A DNA stretch of 64,000 nt, from NCBI GenBank assembly GCA_015075185.1, contig JABTUW010000002.1, positions 1,674,001 through 1,738,000 on the forward strand, in the 5' to 3' direction. This document shows, one piece after another, positions 35,954-43,796 of the stretch. A program made the position numbers and the translations under genes. The notes below the pieces were generated by a model that saw only the letters and a list, made by a program, of their open reading frames with translations, was not told the origin of the DNA and searched no databases. The DNA is from Anaerolineales bacterium. GTDB taxonomy: Bacteria > Chloroflexota > Anaerolineae > 4572-78 > J111. Position 1 is the stretch's first letter, and each line of letters begins with the position of its first letter.

Positions 35954-36025
35954 CCCTTATTTTTTAGAGTGTCCTTTAGTGTAACTGAATTTTGCGTTTC
36001 TGTCTCATCTAATCGATATAATGTC
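35006..36025. mobile_element. Insertion sequence, IS5-like (DDE_Tnp_4 group), inactivated
   Basis: The terminal inverted repeats contain ATTATATCGATTAGA (35009-35023) and its exact complement TCTAATCGATATAAT (36008-36022), probably extended by GAG and GTC to 35006 and 36025. They enclose a broken transposase. A TA dinucleotide lies just outside each end. The length of about 1.02 kb suits the group. It is 115 bases from the first insertion sequence, and its right end lies 20 bases before the permease start. Confidence 0.85.
35992..36022 (+). promoter_or_regulatory. Outward-facing promoter in the insertion-sequence end
   Basis: TTGCGT (35992-35997) and a perfect TATAAT (36017-36022) are 19 bases apart and point into the permease gene. 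The -10 box is part of the terminal inverted repeat. Transcription would start near 36029, between the insertion and the ATG at 36045. Confidence 0.5.
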
Positions 36026-36044
36026 TATTCTATTGGGAAAGCTT

Positions 36045-37988
36045 ATGGCACTTATTGACAAAGAAAGCGGCACTACGGTTTTACTTCGTCCAGGTGAAAA
36101 TAAACCACCCCGCACCTGGCGGAGTTGGTTGATTGGCCGCCCTCTCGCTACTGCCGATGCACCTCACCAGACCATCGGCAAAGCCATTGGTCTGGCTGTA
36201 TTTGCCTCTGATGCCCTCTCCTCAACGGCTTATGCCACCCAGGAAATTCTCTTTATCCTGGCTGTAGCTGGAACTGCTGCTTTTGGCTATGCCTTCCCTA
36301 TTTCGGTGGCTATTGTGGTCTTATTGGCCATTGTCGTCCTTTCGTATGAACAAACTATTCATGCCTACCCCAACAGCGCCAGCGCCTACATCGTCACTCG
36401 TGATAACCTGGGGGAATTTCCCGCCCAAACGACCGGGGCGGCGCTGCTCACCGACTATATCCTAACGGTGGCCGTTTCAATTTCATCAGGCGTGGCCCAG
36501 ATTACCTCGGCCTATCCCGGATTGTATGATTTTCGGGTCGAACTGGCGGTGGTGATGGTGGGTCTTATTATGTTGATTAACTTGCGTGGAGTTAAAGAGT
36601 CGGGGATTACCTTTGCTATTCCTACCTATTTCTTTTTAGTAATGATCTTTTCGACGGTTATTATAGGCTTTTTCCGTTACCTAACCGGCACTCTGAGCGG
36701 TGTGGTAGAGCCACCAGAATTGGAAATAAGCCATGTTGCCCAGCCAGTCACGTTGTTTTTGATTTTGCACGCTTTTGCCAGTGGTACAACGGCGCTGACC
36801 GGGGTGGAGGCCATCTCTGATGGTGTTCCGGCCTTTAAGGAACCACGCACACATAATGCCGGCGTTACCCTCATTTGGATGGCCGCCATTTTAGGAACAC
36901 TTTTCCTGGGGATTACTTTTCTATCCACCCAGATTGGTGCGATTCCGGCAGAGTCTGAAACGGTGATCTCACAATTGGTGCGGACGGCTTATGACGGGCG
37001 AGGTGTAATCTACTTGATCACAATGGCTTCGACGACCATTATCCTCATTATGGCCGCCAATACTGCTTATGCTGACTTTCCCCGGTTGAGTGCCCTGATG
37101 GCCGCTGATGGCTTTATGCCCCGGCAGTTTACCTACCGTGGGAGCCGGTTAGTTTTCTCGCGGGGCATTATTGCCCTGGCGGTGCTGGCGTCACTGCTCA
37201 TTATTATCTTTCAGGCCAGTGTGACCGCGCTGATTCCTCTCTATGCCATTGGTGTTTTTCTCTCGTTTACCTTCTCGCAGGCGGGGATGGCCCATCGCTG
37301 GTGGAAAATCGGGCACCTTGCGCCGGGACAGGAAGTGCAGGAACGCGGCTCAGTCTTGAAGTACGAGTCAGGCTGGATCCCCAAAATGATTATCAATGGG
37401 TTTGGGGCAGCCTGCACCTTTGTGGTAATGCTGATTTTTGCCTTTACCAAGTTCATAGATGGGGCCTGGATCGTTCTACTTTTGATCCCATTGCTGGTTT
37501 TTGGTTTCTCTGCCATTCACCGGCACTATCGGCGTTTAGCTAGCCGTCTCTCCTTGCGGAACTATCCCGGCGACCCGCGCCTTTCCCGTCACCGGGTTAT
37601 TTTGCTGGTAGGCGGGGTCCATCAGGGCACGTTACCGGCGTTGCGTTACGCCCGCTTCCTCTCCGACGACATTACTGCCGTCCATGTCTCAATTAATCCC
37701 GAAGAGGCGGAGCGGATCCGGCACGAGTGGGAAAAGTGGGGCAATGGCGTGCGCATGGTTATATTGGAATCGCCCTACCGGCTGCTGATAGAACCCTTGT
37801 TAGATTACATCAATGAAGTTGATGCCCGGCGGCAGCCGAATGAGATCATCACAGTTGTGGTACCGCAGTTTGTGCCCCGCCACTGGTGGCATAATATACT
37901 GCATACCCAGACAGCATTCATACTCCGGATTAACTTGCTCTTCAGGCCGGGAATTGTGATTACGGATGTGCCTTACCAGGTAGAGTAG
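36045..37988 (+). CDS. KimA-like potassium/amino acid permease (APC superfamily)
   Basis: Membrane transporter of 647 residues with about 12 helices and a C-terminal cytosolic domain of about 150 residues. The body reads IGLAVFASDALSSTAYATQE, SSGVAQITSAYPGLYDFRVE, ASGTTALTGVEAISDGVPAF and IPLYAIGVFLSFTFSQAGMA. The tail has LVGGVHQGTLPALRYARFLS and VVVPQFVPRHWWHNILH. This layout and tail match KimA (YdaO) of Bacillus, a high-affinity K+/H+ symporter of the KUP group that c-di-AMP inhibits. Two TrkA-type genes follow. An ATG at 36021 lies inside the insertion-sequence end, so ATG 36045 is preferred. The native upstream leader has been displaced by that insertion. Confidence 0.85.
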   Translation: MALIDKESGTTVLLRPGENKPPRTWRSWLIGRPLATADAPHQTIGKAIGLAVFASDALSSTAYATQEILFILAVAGTAAFGYAFPISVAIVVLLAIVVLSYEQTIHAYPNSASAYIVTRDNLGEFPAQTTGAALLTDYILTVAVSISSGVAQITSAYPGLYDFRVELAVVMVGLIMLINLRGVKESGITFAIPTYFFLVMIFSTVIIGFFRYLTGTLSGVVEPPELEISHVAQPVTLFLILHAFASGTTALTGVEAISDGVPAFKEPRTHNAGVTLIWMAAILGTLFLGITFLSTQIGAIPAESETVISQLVRTAYDGRGVIYLITMASTTIILIMAANTAYADFPRLSALMAADGFMPRQFTYRGSRLVFSRGIIALAVLASLLIIIFQASVTALIPLYAIGVFLSFTFSQAGMAHRWWKIGHLAPGQEVQERGSVLKYESGWIPKMIINGFGAACTFVVMLIFAFTKFIDGAWIVLLLIPLLVFGFSAIHRHYRRLASRLSLRNYPGDPRLSRHRVILLVGGVHQGTLPALRYARFLSDDITAVHVSINPEEAERIRHEWEKWGNGVRMVILESPYRLLIEPLLDYINEVDARRQPNEIITVVVPQFVPRHWWHNILHTQTAFILRINLLFRPGIVITDVPYQVE

Positions 37989-38134
37989 GTTTGGCCTGTT
38001 CGAATGGTGTCGGCGCTTCCATGCCGCCTGCGATAAGCTGGGTAAACGACCCGTGCAGATTGCCGGCGTAGCGCTGCTCACCGATTACATTACGAATATG
38101 TCGTATCTCATTAATTTAGGAGGGGACTTTACCC

Positions 38135-38797
38135 ATGAACGTGATCGTTGTGGGCTGTGGCCGCATGGGCGCAGAACTGGCCTATCGGCTCTACCAACAG
38201 GGAAATCAAGTTGTCGTTGTTGACCAGTCTACGGCTTCTTTTGATAATCTGCACCCCGATTTCCGTGGGCGCATCGTTGAGGGCGATGGACTGGCCCAGG
38301 ATGTGCTCAATCGGGCGGGGGCTGAGGAGGCAGAGGGCTTGGCTGCCGTGACCAACTTGGATGTGGTTAATGCGGTCGTTGGGCATGTGGCCAAAACAGT
38401 CTACCATATCCCCAAAGTCATTGTCCGTAATTATGATGCCCGCTGGCAGTCGTTGCATGAAGCCTTTGGTTCACCCGTGATTAGCTCGACGATGTGGGGC
38501 GCCCAGCGTATCGAGGAGTTGCTGCATTTCGGTGATGTTCGGGTCGTCTTTTCAGTGGGTAACGGCGAAGTTAACTTGTATGAGTTTGTCGCCCCCGAAT
38601 CCTGCCAGGGCTGTAACTTGGAAGAGCTATTCCCTGAGGATCGCTGCCGGGTGGTGGCGGTTACACGCGCTGGTCATGCTATGCTGCCAACAGCCGATCT
38701 CGAACTCCAAGCGGGAGATGTTATTCATTTAAGTGCGACTCCGGCGAACATGGCCGTCCTGCGTGACCAGTTAAAATTGATGAATCAGGAGGGGTGA
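38135..38797 (+). CDS. TrkA-family potassium uptake regulator (RCK_N + RCK_C)
   Basis: Cytoplasmic protein of 220 residues. The N-terminal Rossmann domain begins NVIVVGCGRMGAELAYRL, with VVVVDQ after the second strand, so NAD(H) or nucleotide binding is likely. The C-terminal TrkA_C domain runs from about residue 140 (NLYEFVAPESCQGCNLEELF) to the end. Such proteins gate K+ channels or transporters. It follows the KimA-like permease by 146 bases, preceded by AGGAGGGGA, and is separated by one base from the next TrkA gene. The unusual CQGCN cysteine pair (near residue 155) is noted but not explained. Confidence 0.92.
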   Translation: MNVIVVGCGRMGAELAYRLYQQGNQVVVVDQSTASFDNLHPDFRGRIVEGDGLAQDVLNRAGAEEAEGLAAVTNLDVVNAVVGHVAKTVYHIPKVIVRNYDARWQSLHEAFGSPVISSTMWGAQRIEELLHFGDVRVVFSVGNGEVNLYEFVAPESCQGCNLEELFPEDRCRVVAVTRAGHAMLPTADLELQAGDVIHLSATPANMAVLRDQLKLMNQEG

Positions 38798-38798
38798 C

Positions 38799-39464
38799 AT
38801 GTTTGTGGTAATTGGCGGAGGTGGACGCACCGGCACCCAACTGGCCTCGCTCATGGTGGCCCAGGGACACGAAGTTCATTTGATCGAACATCGCCGGGCG
38901 ATTCTGGCCCGTTTACACCGGGAGTTGCCCACAGAAGTCGTTTTTGAGGGCCATCCAACCGACCCTTTGGTGTTGGAACAGGCTGGAATTGAACGGACTG
39001 ACCTGCTGGCAGCCTGCGCAGATGAAGATGCTCAGAATCTGTCCATGTGTTTTGTGGCTCGGACCCGCTATCGTGTACCACGAACCATTGCTCGAATTAA
39101 TAACCCGCGGAATGCCTGGCTGTTTGATCAAAAGTTCCATGTTGATGCGGCCGTTAACCAGGCAGAGATTATGGCCGGCCTGATTGAAGAGGAAATGTCC
39201 CCAGGCACCATGATGACGCTACTCAAATTGCAGCGCGGAAACTACGCCTTGGTGGAAGAAAAAATTGCTTCCGGTGCAGAAGCAATTGGGGTTGCCCTCA
39301 AAGACTTGCCGCTGCCGCGTAATTGTGTCATCGCGGCGATCATTCGTAGAGGTGAAATTGTAATGCCGCGTGGGGTAACGGTTTTTGAAGTTGGGGATGA
39401 GGTTCTGGCCGTCACCGATCGCGAGGGGGCAGCCGGTCTGGCCAAGTTGCTGACCCCTGCCTGA
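38799..39464 (+). CDS. TrkA-family potassium uptake regulator, second copy
   Basis: Protein of 221 residues with the same two-domain plan: FVVIGGGGRTGTQLASLMVA at the N-terminus and a TrkA_C domain at the C-terminus (LPRNCVIAAIIRRGEIVMPR). It starts one base after the previous stop, with ribosome site AGGAGGGG, so the two are made together. The two copies differ strongly and could form a hetero-oligomeric ring. Together with the KimA-like permease they make a K+ uptake cluster. Confidence 0.92.
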   Translation: MFVVIGGGGRTGTQLASLMVAQGHEVHLIEHRRAILARLHRELPTEVVFEGHPTDPLVLEQAGIERTDLLAACADEDAQNLSMCFVARTRYRVPRTIARINNPRNAWLFDQKFHVDAAVNQAEIMAGLIEEEMSPGTMMTLLKLQRGNYALVEEKIASGAEAIGVALKDLPLPRNCVIAAIIRRGEIVMPRGVTVFEVGDEVLAVTDREGAAGLAKLLTPA

Positions 39465-39627
39465 CGGCAGCGGGCCGCCTCCTCTACGAGTTATTTGGGG
39501 GGGTGGGGAAATGACTTTGCCATCTTGCCCCCAGCGAGTTTTGTTCAGGGATAGTAAAATTCCAGCCTGCCCATTCCTCCGGTTTCAACTTCTCGGTCTA
39601 ACTGTTAAAGGATAAAGGAGTGTTCTT

Positions 39628-41742
39628 CTGCCCACCAAACTCCTCATTGTCGAATCCAGCAAAAAAGCCCGTACAATCAAGGGTATGCTCGGCCCTGATT
39701 TTAATGTGACAGCCACCAGCGGCCACATTCTGGAAATGCCGGTTGATGGCCTGCATGTCAACTTGCAGGATTTTACCCCCACTCTTAACCTTATACGTGG
39801 CAAAGGCCAAAGAATAGAAGCATTACGCCAAGCCGCCGCTTCCGCGGAAATGGTTTTCCTGGCGACCGATATGGACCGCGAAGGAGAGGCGATTGCCCAG
39901 CACGTGGCCGAGCGCCTGGGCCGGACGGCTACTGGCAAGGTTAGCCGTATCACATTTACCGCCATTACCGAGGCTGACTTGCGGGCGGCGCTGGCTGCCC
40001 CCCGGCCAATTGACCGCCGGTTGGTGGAAGCCCAGATGGCCCGCCGGGTGACCGACCGGTTGGTTGGGTACATGGTCAGCCCGATCCTGTGGCAGGGCTT
40101 GTCGGGCATGAAGCGGCTGTCGGCGGGACGGGTGCAGTCGCCGGCGTTGTGGCTGGTGGTCGAGCGGGAGCGGGCCATTCGTGCGTTTGTGCCGGAAGAG
40201 TGGTGGAGCATCGAGGCAGAACTTTCTAAAAAAGAAGCAGGGGAGCAGGGGGGCAGAGGAGCAGGGGAGAAATTAATCAAGTTCTGGGCTTCGCTGTTTG
40301 CAATCAAAGGCAAAAAGCCCGAACTGAAAACGCGCGCCGACGCTGATAAAGTGCTGACTGACTTGCAGGATGCGGAGTGGCAGGTTCAGCGGGTGGAAAA
40401 AGGAACCCGCCTGCGCTACCCGTATTCCCCTTTCACCACCGACTCGCTGCAGCAGGCCGCTTCGAGTCAACTGGGATTCAATCCCCGGCTAACCATGAAG
40501 TTGGCCCAGGAGCTTTATGAGGGAGTCAAACTGGGTGATGGCAAAGCGGTTGGGCTGATTACCTACATCCGCACCGACAGCGTGGCGGTAGCTCCTCAGG
40601 CGCAGCAGGCGGCGCGGGCGGTAGTGGCTAAATTTTTTGGGGAAGCTTATTTGCCGCCCAGGCCGCCCATTTACCAGACTCGCGATAAAACGGCGCAAGA
40701 AGCTCACGAAGCCATCCGCCCCGTTGACCCCTGGAAAACTCCCAAAGCTGTCGAACCTTACCTGACTCCCCAGCAGTACCAGTTGTATCGCCTGATCTGG
40801 CGGCGCTTTATTGCCAGCCAGATGAAGCCGGCAGTTTATGATACGGTCACGGTGGATATCGAAACCCTTATCCAGGGCAGTCCCACTATTTATTTGTTTC
40901 GCGCTACGGGCAGTACCCTCCGTTTCGCCGGGTTTTTGAAGGTGTATGGGGTGGATGTAGATGCGGAAGAGGGACGGCAGAGTGAAGAGGGAAAAAGGCG
41001 AGGAATGGGGCAGAGCGAGCAAAAAAAAGGAGAGGGTATTGAGAATGAGGCGATGCCGGAACTGGCGGCAGGGGATCCTCTGACCCTGCACCAGCTTGTG
41101 CCCAAGCAGCATTTTACCCAGCCGCCCTCACGTTATACTGAGGCGCAGTTGATCGGCGCGCTGAAAAAATTGGGCTTGGGGCGGCCCAGCACTTACGCCA
41201 CCATTGTCGAGACCCTCAAAGAGCGGAAATACGTAGACTTGGCGCAGAAGCGGCTTTATCCGACTCCGCTGGGCTTCCAGGTGTGTGAGCTGTTGGAGAA
41301 ACATATCCAGATGGTGGTGGATGTCGGCTTTACCGCCCGCATGGAAGAGGATTTAGACCGGATTGCCCGAGGTGAGGCTGACCGGCTGGCGGTGATGCGT
41401 GAATTTTACGGCCCCTTCGAGGCGATGGTGGAACAGGCCATGACCGGAGCCGCCGCCGAACGTAAACCTGCGGCCCGCGCAGTGAGGAGCGGCGAGGTAA
41501 AGCGCCGGTCAGCGCACAGTCGAGGCGGCAAGTCAAAGCCGCTGCCCAAGTCCGAAAAGGAAGGGCAGGTGTGCCCTTTGTGTCACGAGGGAACCCTGGT
41601 CGTCAAAAGCGGCAAATTCGGCGCTTTTTTGGGCTGTTCACGTTACGCCCTGGGCTGCCAGTACACGGAAAATATTGCCGGCGCCGGGAGTCGCAAAAAA
41701 CGCTGGCCTAAAAAGGGTCAAAAGAAGAAACGAGGCTCGTGA
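39628..41742 (+). CDS. topA: DNA topoisomerase I (type IA), apparent CTG start
   Basis: Relaxes negative supercoils by cutting one strand through a tyrosine. Toprim motifs are KLLIVES (catalytic Glu9) and ATDMDREGE (Asp81, Asp83, Glu85). The active tyrosine is Tyr313 in GLITYIRTDS. One C-terminal zinc ribbon is present (CPLCHEGTLVVKSGKFGAFLGC). The first in-frame ATG (39685) would delete KLLIVES. A stop (TAA) sits at 39613 and no ATG, GTG or TTG lies between, so the only suitable initiator is CTG at 39628, seven bases after AAAGGAG. Total is 704 residues. Two repeat-encoded stretches (40236-40269, 40966-41034) interrupt the usual sequence. Confidence 0.88.
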   Translation: MPTKLLIVESSKKARTIKGMLGPDFNVTATSGHILEMPVDGLHVNLQDFTPTLNLIRGKGQRIEALRQAAASAEMVFLATDMDREGEAIAQHVAERLGRTATGKVSRITFTAITEADLRAALAAPRPIDRRLVEAQMARRVTDRLVGYMVSPILWQGLSGMKRLSAGRVQSPALWLVVERERAIRAFVPEEWWSIEAELSKKEAGEQGGRGAGEKLIKFWASLFAIKGKKPELKTRADADKVLTDLQDAEWQVQRVEKGTRLRYPYSPFTTDSLQQAASSQLGFNPRLTMKLAQELYEGVKLGDGKAVGLITYIRTDSVAVAPQAQQAARAVVAKFFGEAYLPPRPPIYQTRDKTAQEAHEAIRPVDPWKTPKAVEPYLTPQQYQLYRLIWRRFIASQMKPAVYDTVTVDIETLIQGSPTIYLFRATGSTLRFAGFLKVYGVDVDAEEGRQSEEGKRRGMGQSEQKKGEGIENEAMPELAAGDPLTLHQLVPKQHFTQPPSRYTEAQLIGALKKLGLGRPSTYATIVETLKERKYVDLAQKRLYPTPLGFQVCELLEKHIQMVVDVGFTARMEEDLDRIARGEADRLAVMREFYGPFEAMVEQAMTGAAAERKPAARAVRSGEVKRRSAHSRGGKSKPLPKSEKEGQVCPLCHEGTLVVKSGKFGAFLGCSRYALGCQYTENIAGAGSRKKRWPKKGQKKKRGS
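40236..40269 (+). repeat. In-frame AGCAGGGG repeat inside topA
   Basis: The units AGCAGGGG, AGCAGGGG, GGCAGAGG and AGCAGGGG are tandem and in frame, encoding EAGEQGGRGAGE between LSKK and KLIKFWASLF. Such GGAGCAGGGG words are known as dispersed repeats in other phyla. Confidence 0.65.
40966..41034 (+). repeat. In-frame purine-rich insert in topA
   Basis: A run almost free of pyrimidines encodes EEGRQSEEGKRRGMGQSEQK and following lysines between VDVDA and EAMPELAAGDPL. It is low complexity and lies at a domain boundary just before the second half of the enzyme. Confidence 0.55.
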
Positions 41743-41779
41743 GGAGTGTTTAACCGTAAATTTTTCACCTTCAATTTTA

Positions 41780-41788
41780 TGGTATAAT
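41780..41788 (+). promoter_or_regulatory. Extended -10 promoter for the 41821 gene
   Basis: TGGTATAAT has the TGn extension and a perfect TATAAT. Transcription would start near 41795, so the message would have a leader of about 25 bases containing GGAGG. Confidence 0.6.
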
Positions 41789-41820
41789 AATTTGCGAGTT
41801 ACTGGAGGTAATGCGCAAAA

Positions 41821-42243
41821 ATGGCAGAGCAATCTACTTACCGGCAGGCGCTTTTTACCGGTTTGATTTACAACGAAGAGGGCCAGCCTGTCGAAACAAC
41901 CCTTATCGGGAGTGAACCTAATTACGTAATTCTGGATGGCGACTTCAAACGGCATGTTGCCGCCGAAGACGTTGACCGTCAGGTAATCAACTGGCTGCAA
42001 GAGCAGGCTACGGCCAATAAAGAGCTGGTCTCGGCGGGCATGATGACGATGCTGGGCAAGGATGATCTTTTTACCAAGGCCATGATTGACGCATCGCTCA
42101 GCCAAATGGATCGGGTGATGGAGCAGGGCCTCCCCGATGATGCCCGGACGATGCTGGGCATGCTAGGTTTCAAAATCATCGTCAATACCCACGGCGAAGT
42201 TATCAAGATAGATATGCCCGGTCAGGAAGTAGATGAGGAATAA
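41821..42243 (+). CDS. Conserved-looking protein of unknown function (140 residues)
   Basis: Not recognised. It is a soluble, acidic protein without signal or membrane segment. An N-terminal beta-rich part (ALFTGLIYNEEGQPVETTLI, NYVILDGDFKRHV) is followed by helices (VDRQVINWLQEQATANKELV, MLGKDDLFTKAMIDASLSQM) and a final strand (FKIIVNTHGEVIKIDMPG). It has its own promoter and the ribosome site GGAGG, and lies 5 bases before the first XdhC-like gene, so it is cotranscribed with it. Coding quality is like the neighbours. Confidence 0.75.
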   Translation: MAEQSTYRQALFTGLIYNEEGQPVETTLIGSEPNYVILDGDFKRHVAAEDVDRQVINWLQEQATANKELVSAGMMTMLGKDDLFTKAMIDASLSQMDRVMEQGLPDDARTMLGMLGFKIIVNTHGEVIKIDMPGQEVDEE

Positions 42244-42248
42244 CGGGA

Positions 42249-42566
42249 ATGGAAAGCGCCAGAGCATTGTACCAAAGACTGAATCAATTGACGGCGGAAA
42301 CGCCGGTAGCGGTCGCTACAATTATTAGAGTGCGCGGTTCAGTGCCCCGTGAGCTGGGTACCAAGATGATTATTCATCCCCTGGGGCAGCATTACGGCAC
42401 GATTGGTGGCGGCTGCGGTGAAGCGGATGTTATCCGGGCAGGTCTGGATGTGATTGAGACAGGCCGGCCCCGGCTGGTCGAGGTGGATTTGACCGAAGAC
42501 ATCAGCATGCAAAGCCTGGGTGTGTGCGGCGGTATCATGGATGTGTACGTCGAACGCTGGTCGTGA
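42249..42566 (+). CDS. XdhC/CoxI N-terminal domain protein
   Basis: Short protein of 105 residues made only of the XdhC/CoxI N-terminal domain: PVAVATIIRVRGSVPRELGT, HYGTIGGGCGEADVI and SLGVCGGIMDVYVERW. XdhC-type proteins bind molybdenum cofactor and help insert the sulfurated form into xanthine dehydrogenase-family enzymes. The domain lacks the Rossmann part, which is supplied by the next gene, so the two probably act as one protein split in two. No molybdenum hydroxylase gene is in the window. Confidence 0.88.
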   Translation: MESARALYQRLNQLTAETPVAVATIIRVRGSVPRELGTKMIIHPLGQHYGTIGGGCGEADVIRAGLDVIETGRPRLVEVDLTEDISMQSLGVCGGIMDVYVERWS

Positions 42567-42635
42567 AACTTTGAGCAGGCGGCAAGTGTCAAGTAACTGG
42601 AAGGAATTTTTAGGGTGCCATCTGAAACGTGATGC

Positions 42636-43472
42636 GTGACACAATTGACTATGGCCGACCCACTATTAGAAAGGTTGCTGGCCTCAATTGAGGCGGGACA
42701 AGCGGTGGCCCTGGTCACGGTGGTCAAAGCGAGGGGTAACTTTGAACATGCCCTGGGCAAACGTGCTTTGATCTGGCCGGATAATGTCGCTTTTAGCCCG
42801 CAGTGGGCTTTAGGGCCGCTGGAAGCCCAGATTGTGCAGGACGCCCGTGACTGCCTCTCCAGACGCCAGCCGCAACTGCTTACCTATCAAGAAGGCGAAC
42901 TGGAAATCTTCGTCGAGGTCCAGCGCCGCCCTCCGACTCTCATCATCGTTGGAGCCGGACACGTCGCTGTGCCTTTAGCCCAATTAGGCAAGATGATTGA
43001 TTTTGAGGTCGTGGTACTGGATGACCGCCCGCTTTACGCCAATCAGAAACGCTTTCCTATGGCCGACCGGGTGCTGGCCCAACCCTTTGCCGAAACGCTG
43101 CGCCAGTGGCCGATTGACGAGGATACCTTCCTGGTGTTGGTCACGCGCGGCCACAGCCATGATGTCGAATCACTTTTGGAGGTGGTTGATTCACCGGCTC
43201 GCTACATCGGTATGATTGGCAGCAAGCGCCGGGTCAAAGCCGTGTTTGAATTATTGGAAAAAGAGAAAGGGATTGACCCGGCCAAGCTTGAGCGAGTCTA
43301 TGCCCCCATCGGGCTGGATATCGGCGCCGAAAGTCCGTCCGAAATAGCGATCGGTGTTATTGCCGAAATTATCAATGTCTACCGGGGGGGACGGGCGGTT
43401 TCCCTCTCGGATGCGCTGCGGGCAGACCGGCGTTTGGCGCTCCACCCGGCACGCGGAAAGAAAGCCGATTAG
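42636..43472 (+). CDS. XdhC-family protein with Rossmann domain
   Basis: Protein of 278 residues, or 273 from the ATG at 42651. A degraded-looking N-terminal XdhC domain (VALVTVVKARGNFEHALGKR, lacking the usual G(S/A)xPR) is followed by the XdhC_C Rossmann domain (PTLIIVGAGHVAVPLAQLGK, VVVLDDRPLYAN, LVTRGHSHDVESLLEV, YIGMIGSKRRVKAVFE, YAPIGLDIGAESPSEIAIGV). It works with the preceding short XdhC protein in maturing a molybdenum enzyme. The gap between the two (42567-42635) contains an AACGTGATGCGTGAC word typical of dispersed repeats. Confidence 0.9.
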   Translation: MTQLTMADPLLERLLASIEAGQAVALVTVVKARGNFEHALGKRALIWPDNVAFSPQWALGPLEAQIVQDARDCLSRRQPQLLTYQEGELEIFVEVQRRPPTLIIVGAGHVAVPLAQLGKMIDFEVVVLDDRPLYANQKRFPMADRVLAQPFAETLRQWPIDEDTFLVLVTRGHSHDVESLLEVVDSPARYIGMIGSKRRVKAVFELLEKEKGIDPAKLERVYAPIGLDIGAESPSEIAIGVIAEIINVYRGGRAVSLSDALRADRRLALHPARGKKAD

Positions 43473-43607
43473 CTCCTCGTTGTAACTCCCTTCATTTATG
43501 CCTGTGTTCCTTCTTGCGTATTTCATTACTTGACGTATCATGCCATCCATAAGATGTGATGCAAATTTTCATAGATTATTAAAGTAATATCCAGACGAGG
43601 TAACACA

Positions 43608-43790
43608 ATGTCAAATTTCTTCAAAGGGATGATGACCAACACAGGTGTCATTGGCGAAATTATCCAATTTTTGTGGGCGCGAAAAATGTGGTGGCTCATC
43701 CCTATGGTCACCGTTTTAATCCTTTTTGGGCTGTTGTTAGTGTTCGCTTCATCCTCGGGGGTGGCGCCGTTTATCTATACGCTGTTTTAA
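43608..43790 (+). CDS. Small membrane protein, DUF5989/SxtK-like
   Basis: Protein of 60 residues with one strong membrane helix. The pattern IGEIIQFLWARKMWWLIPM then ILFGLLLVFASSSGVAPFIY matches DUF5989, the family of SxtK from saxitoxin gene clusters, whose role is unknown. Ribosome site ACGAGG lies before the ATG. It is 6 bases before the SxtJ-like gene and near a carbamoyltransferase, which is the standard neighbourhood of the family. Confidence 0.85.
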   Translation: MSNFFKGMMTNTGVIGEIIQFLWARKMWWLIPMVTVLILFGLLLVFASSSGVAPFIYTLF

Positions 43791-43796
43791 AATGTC

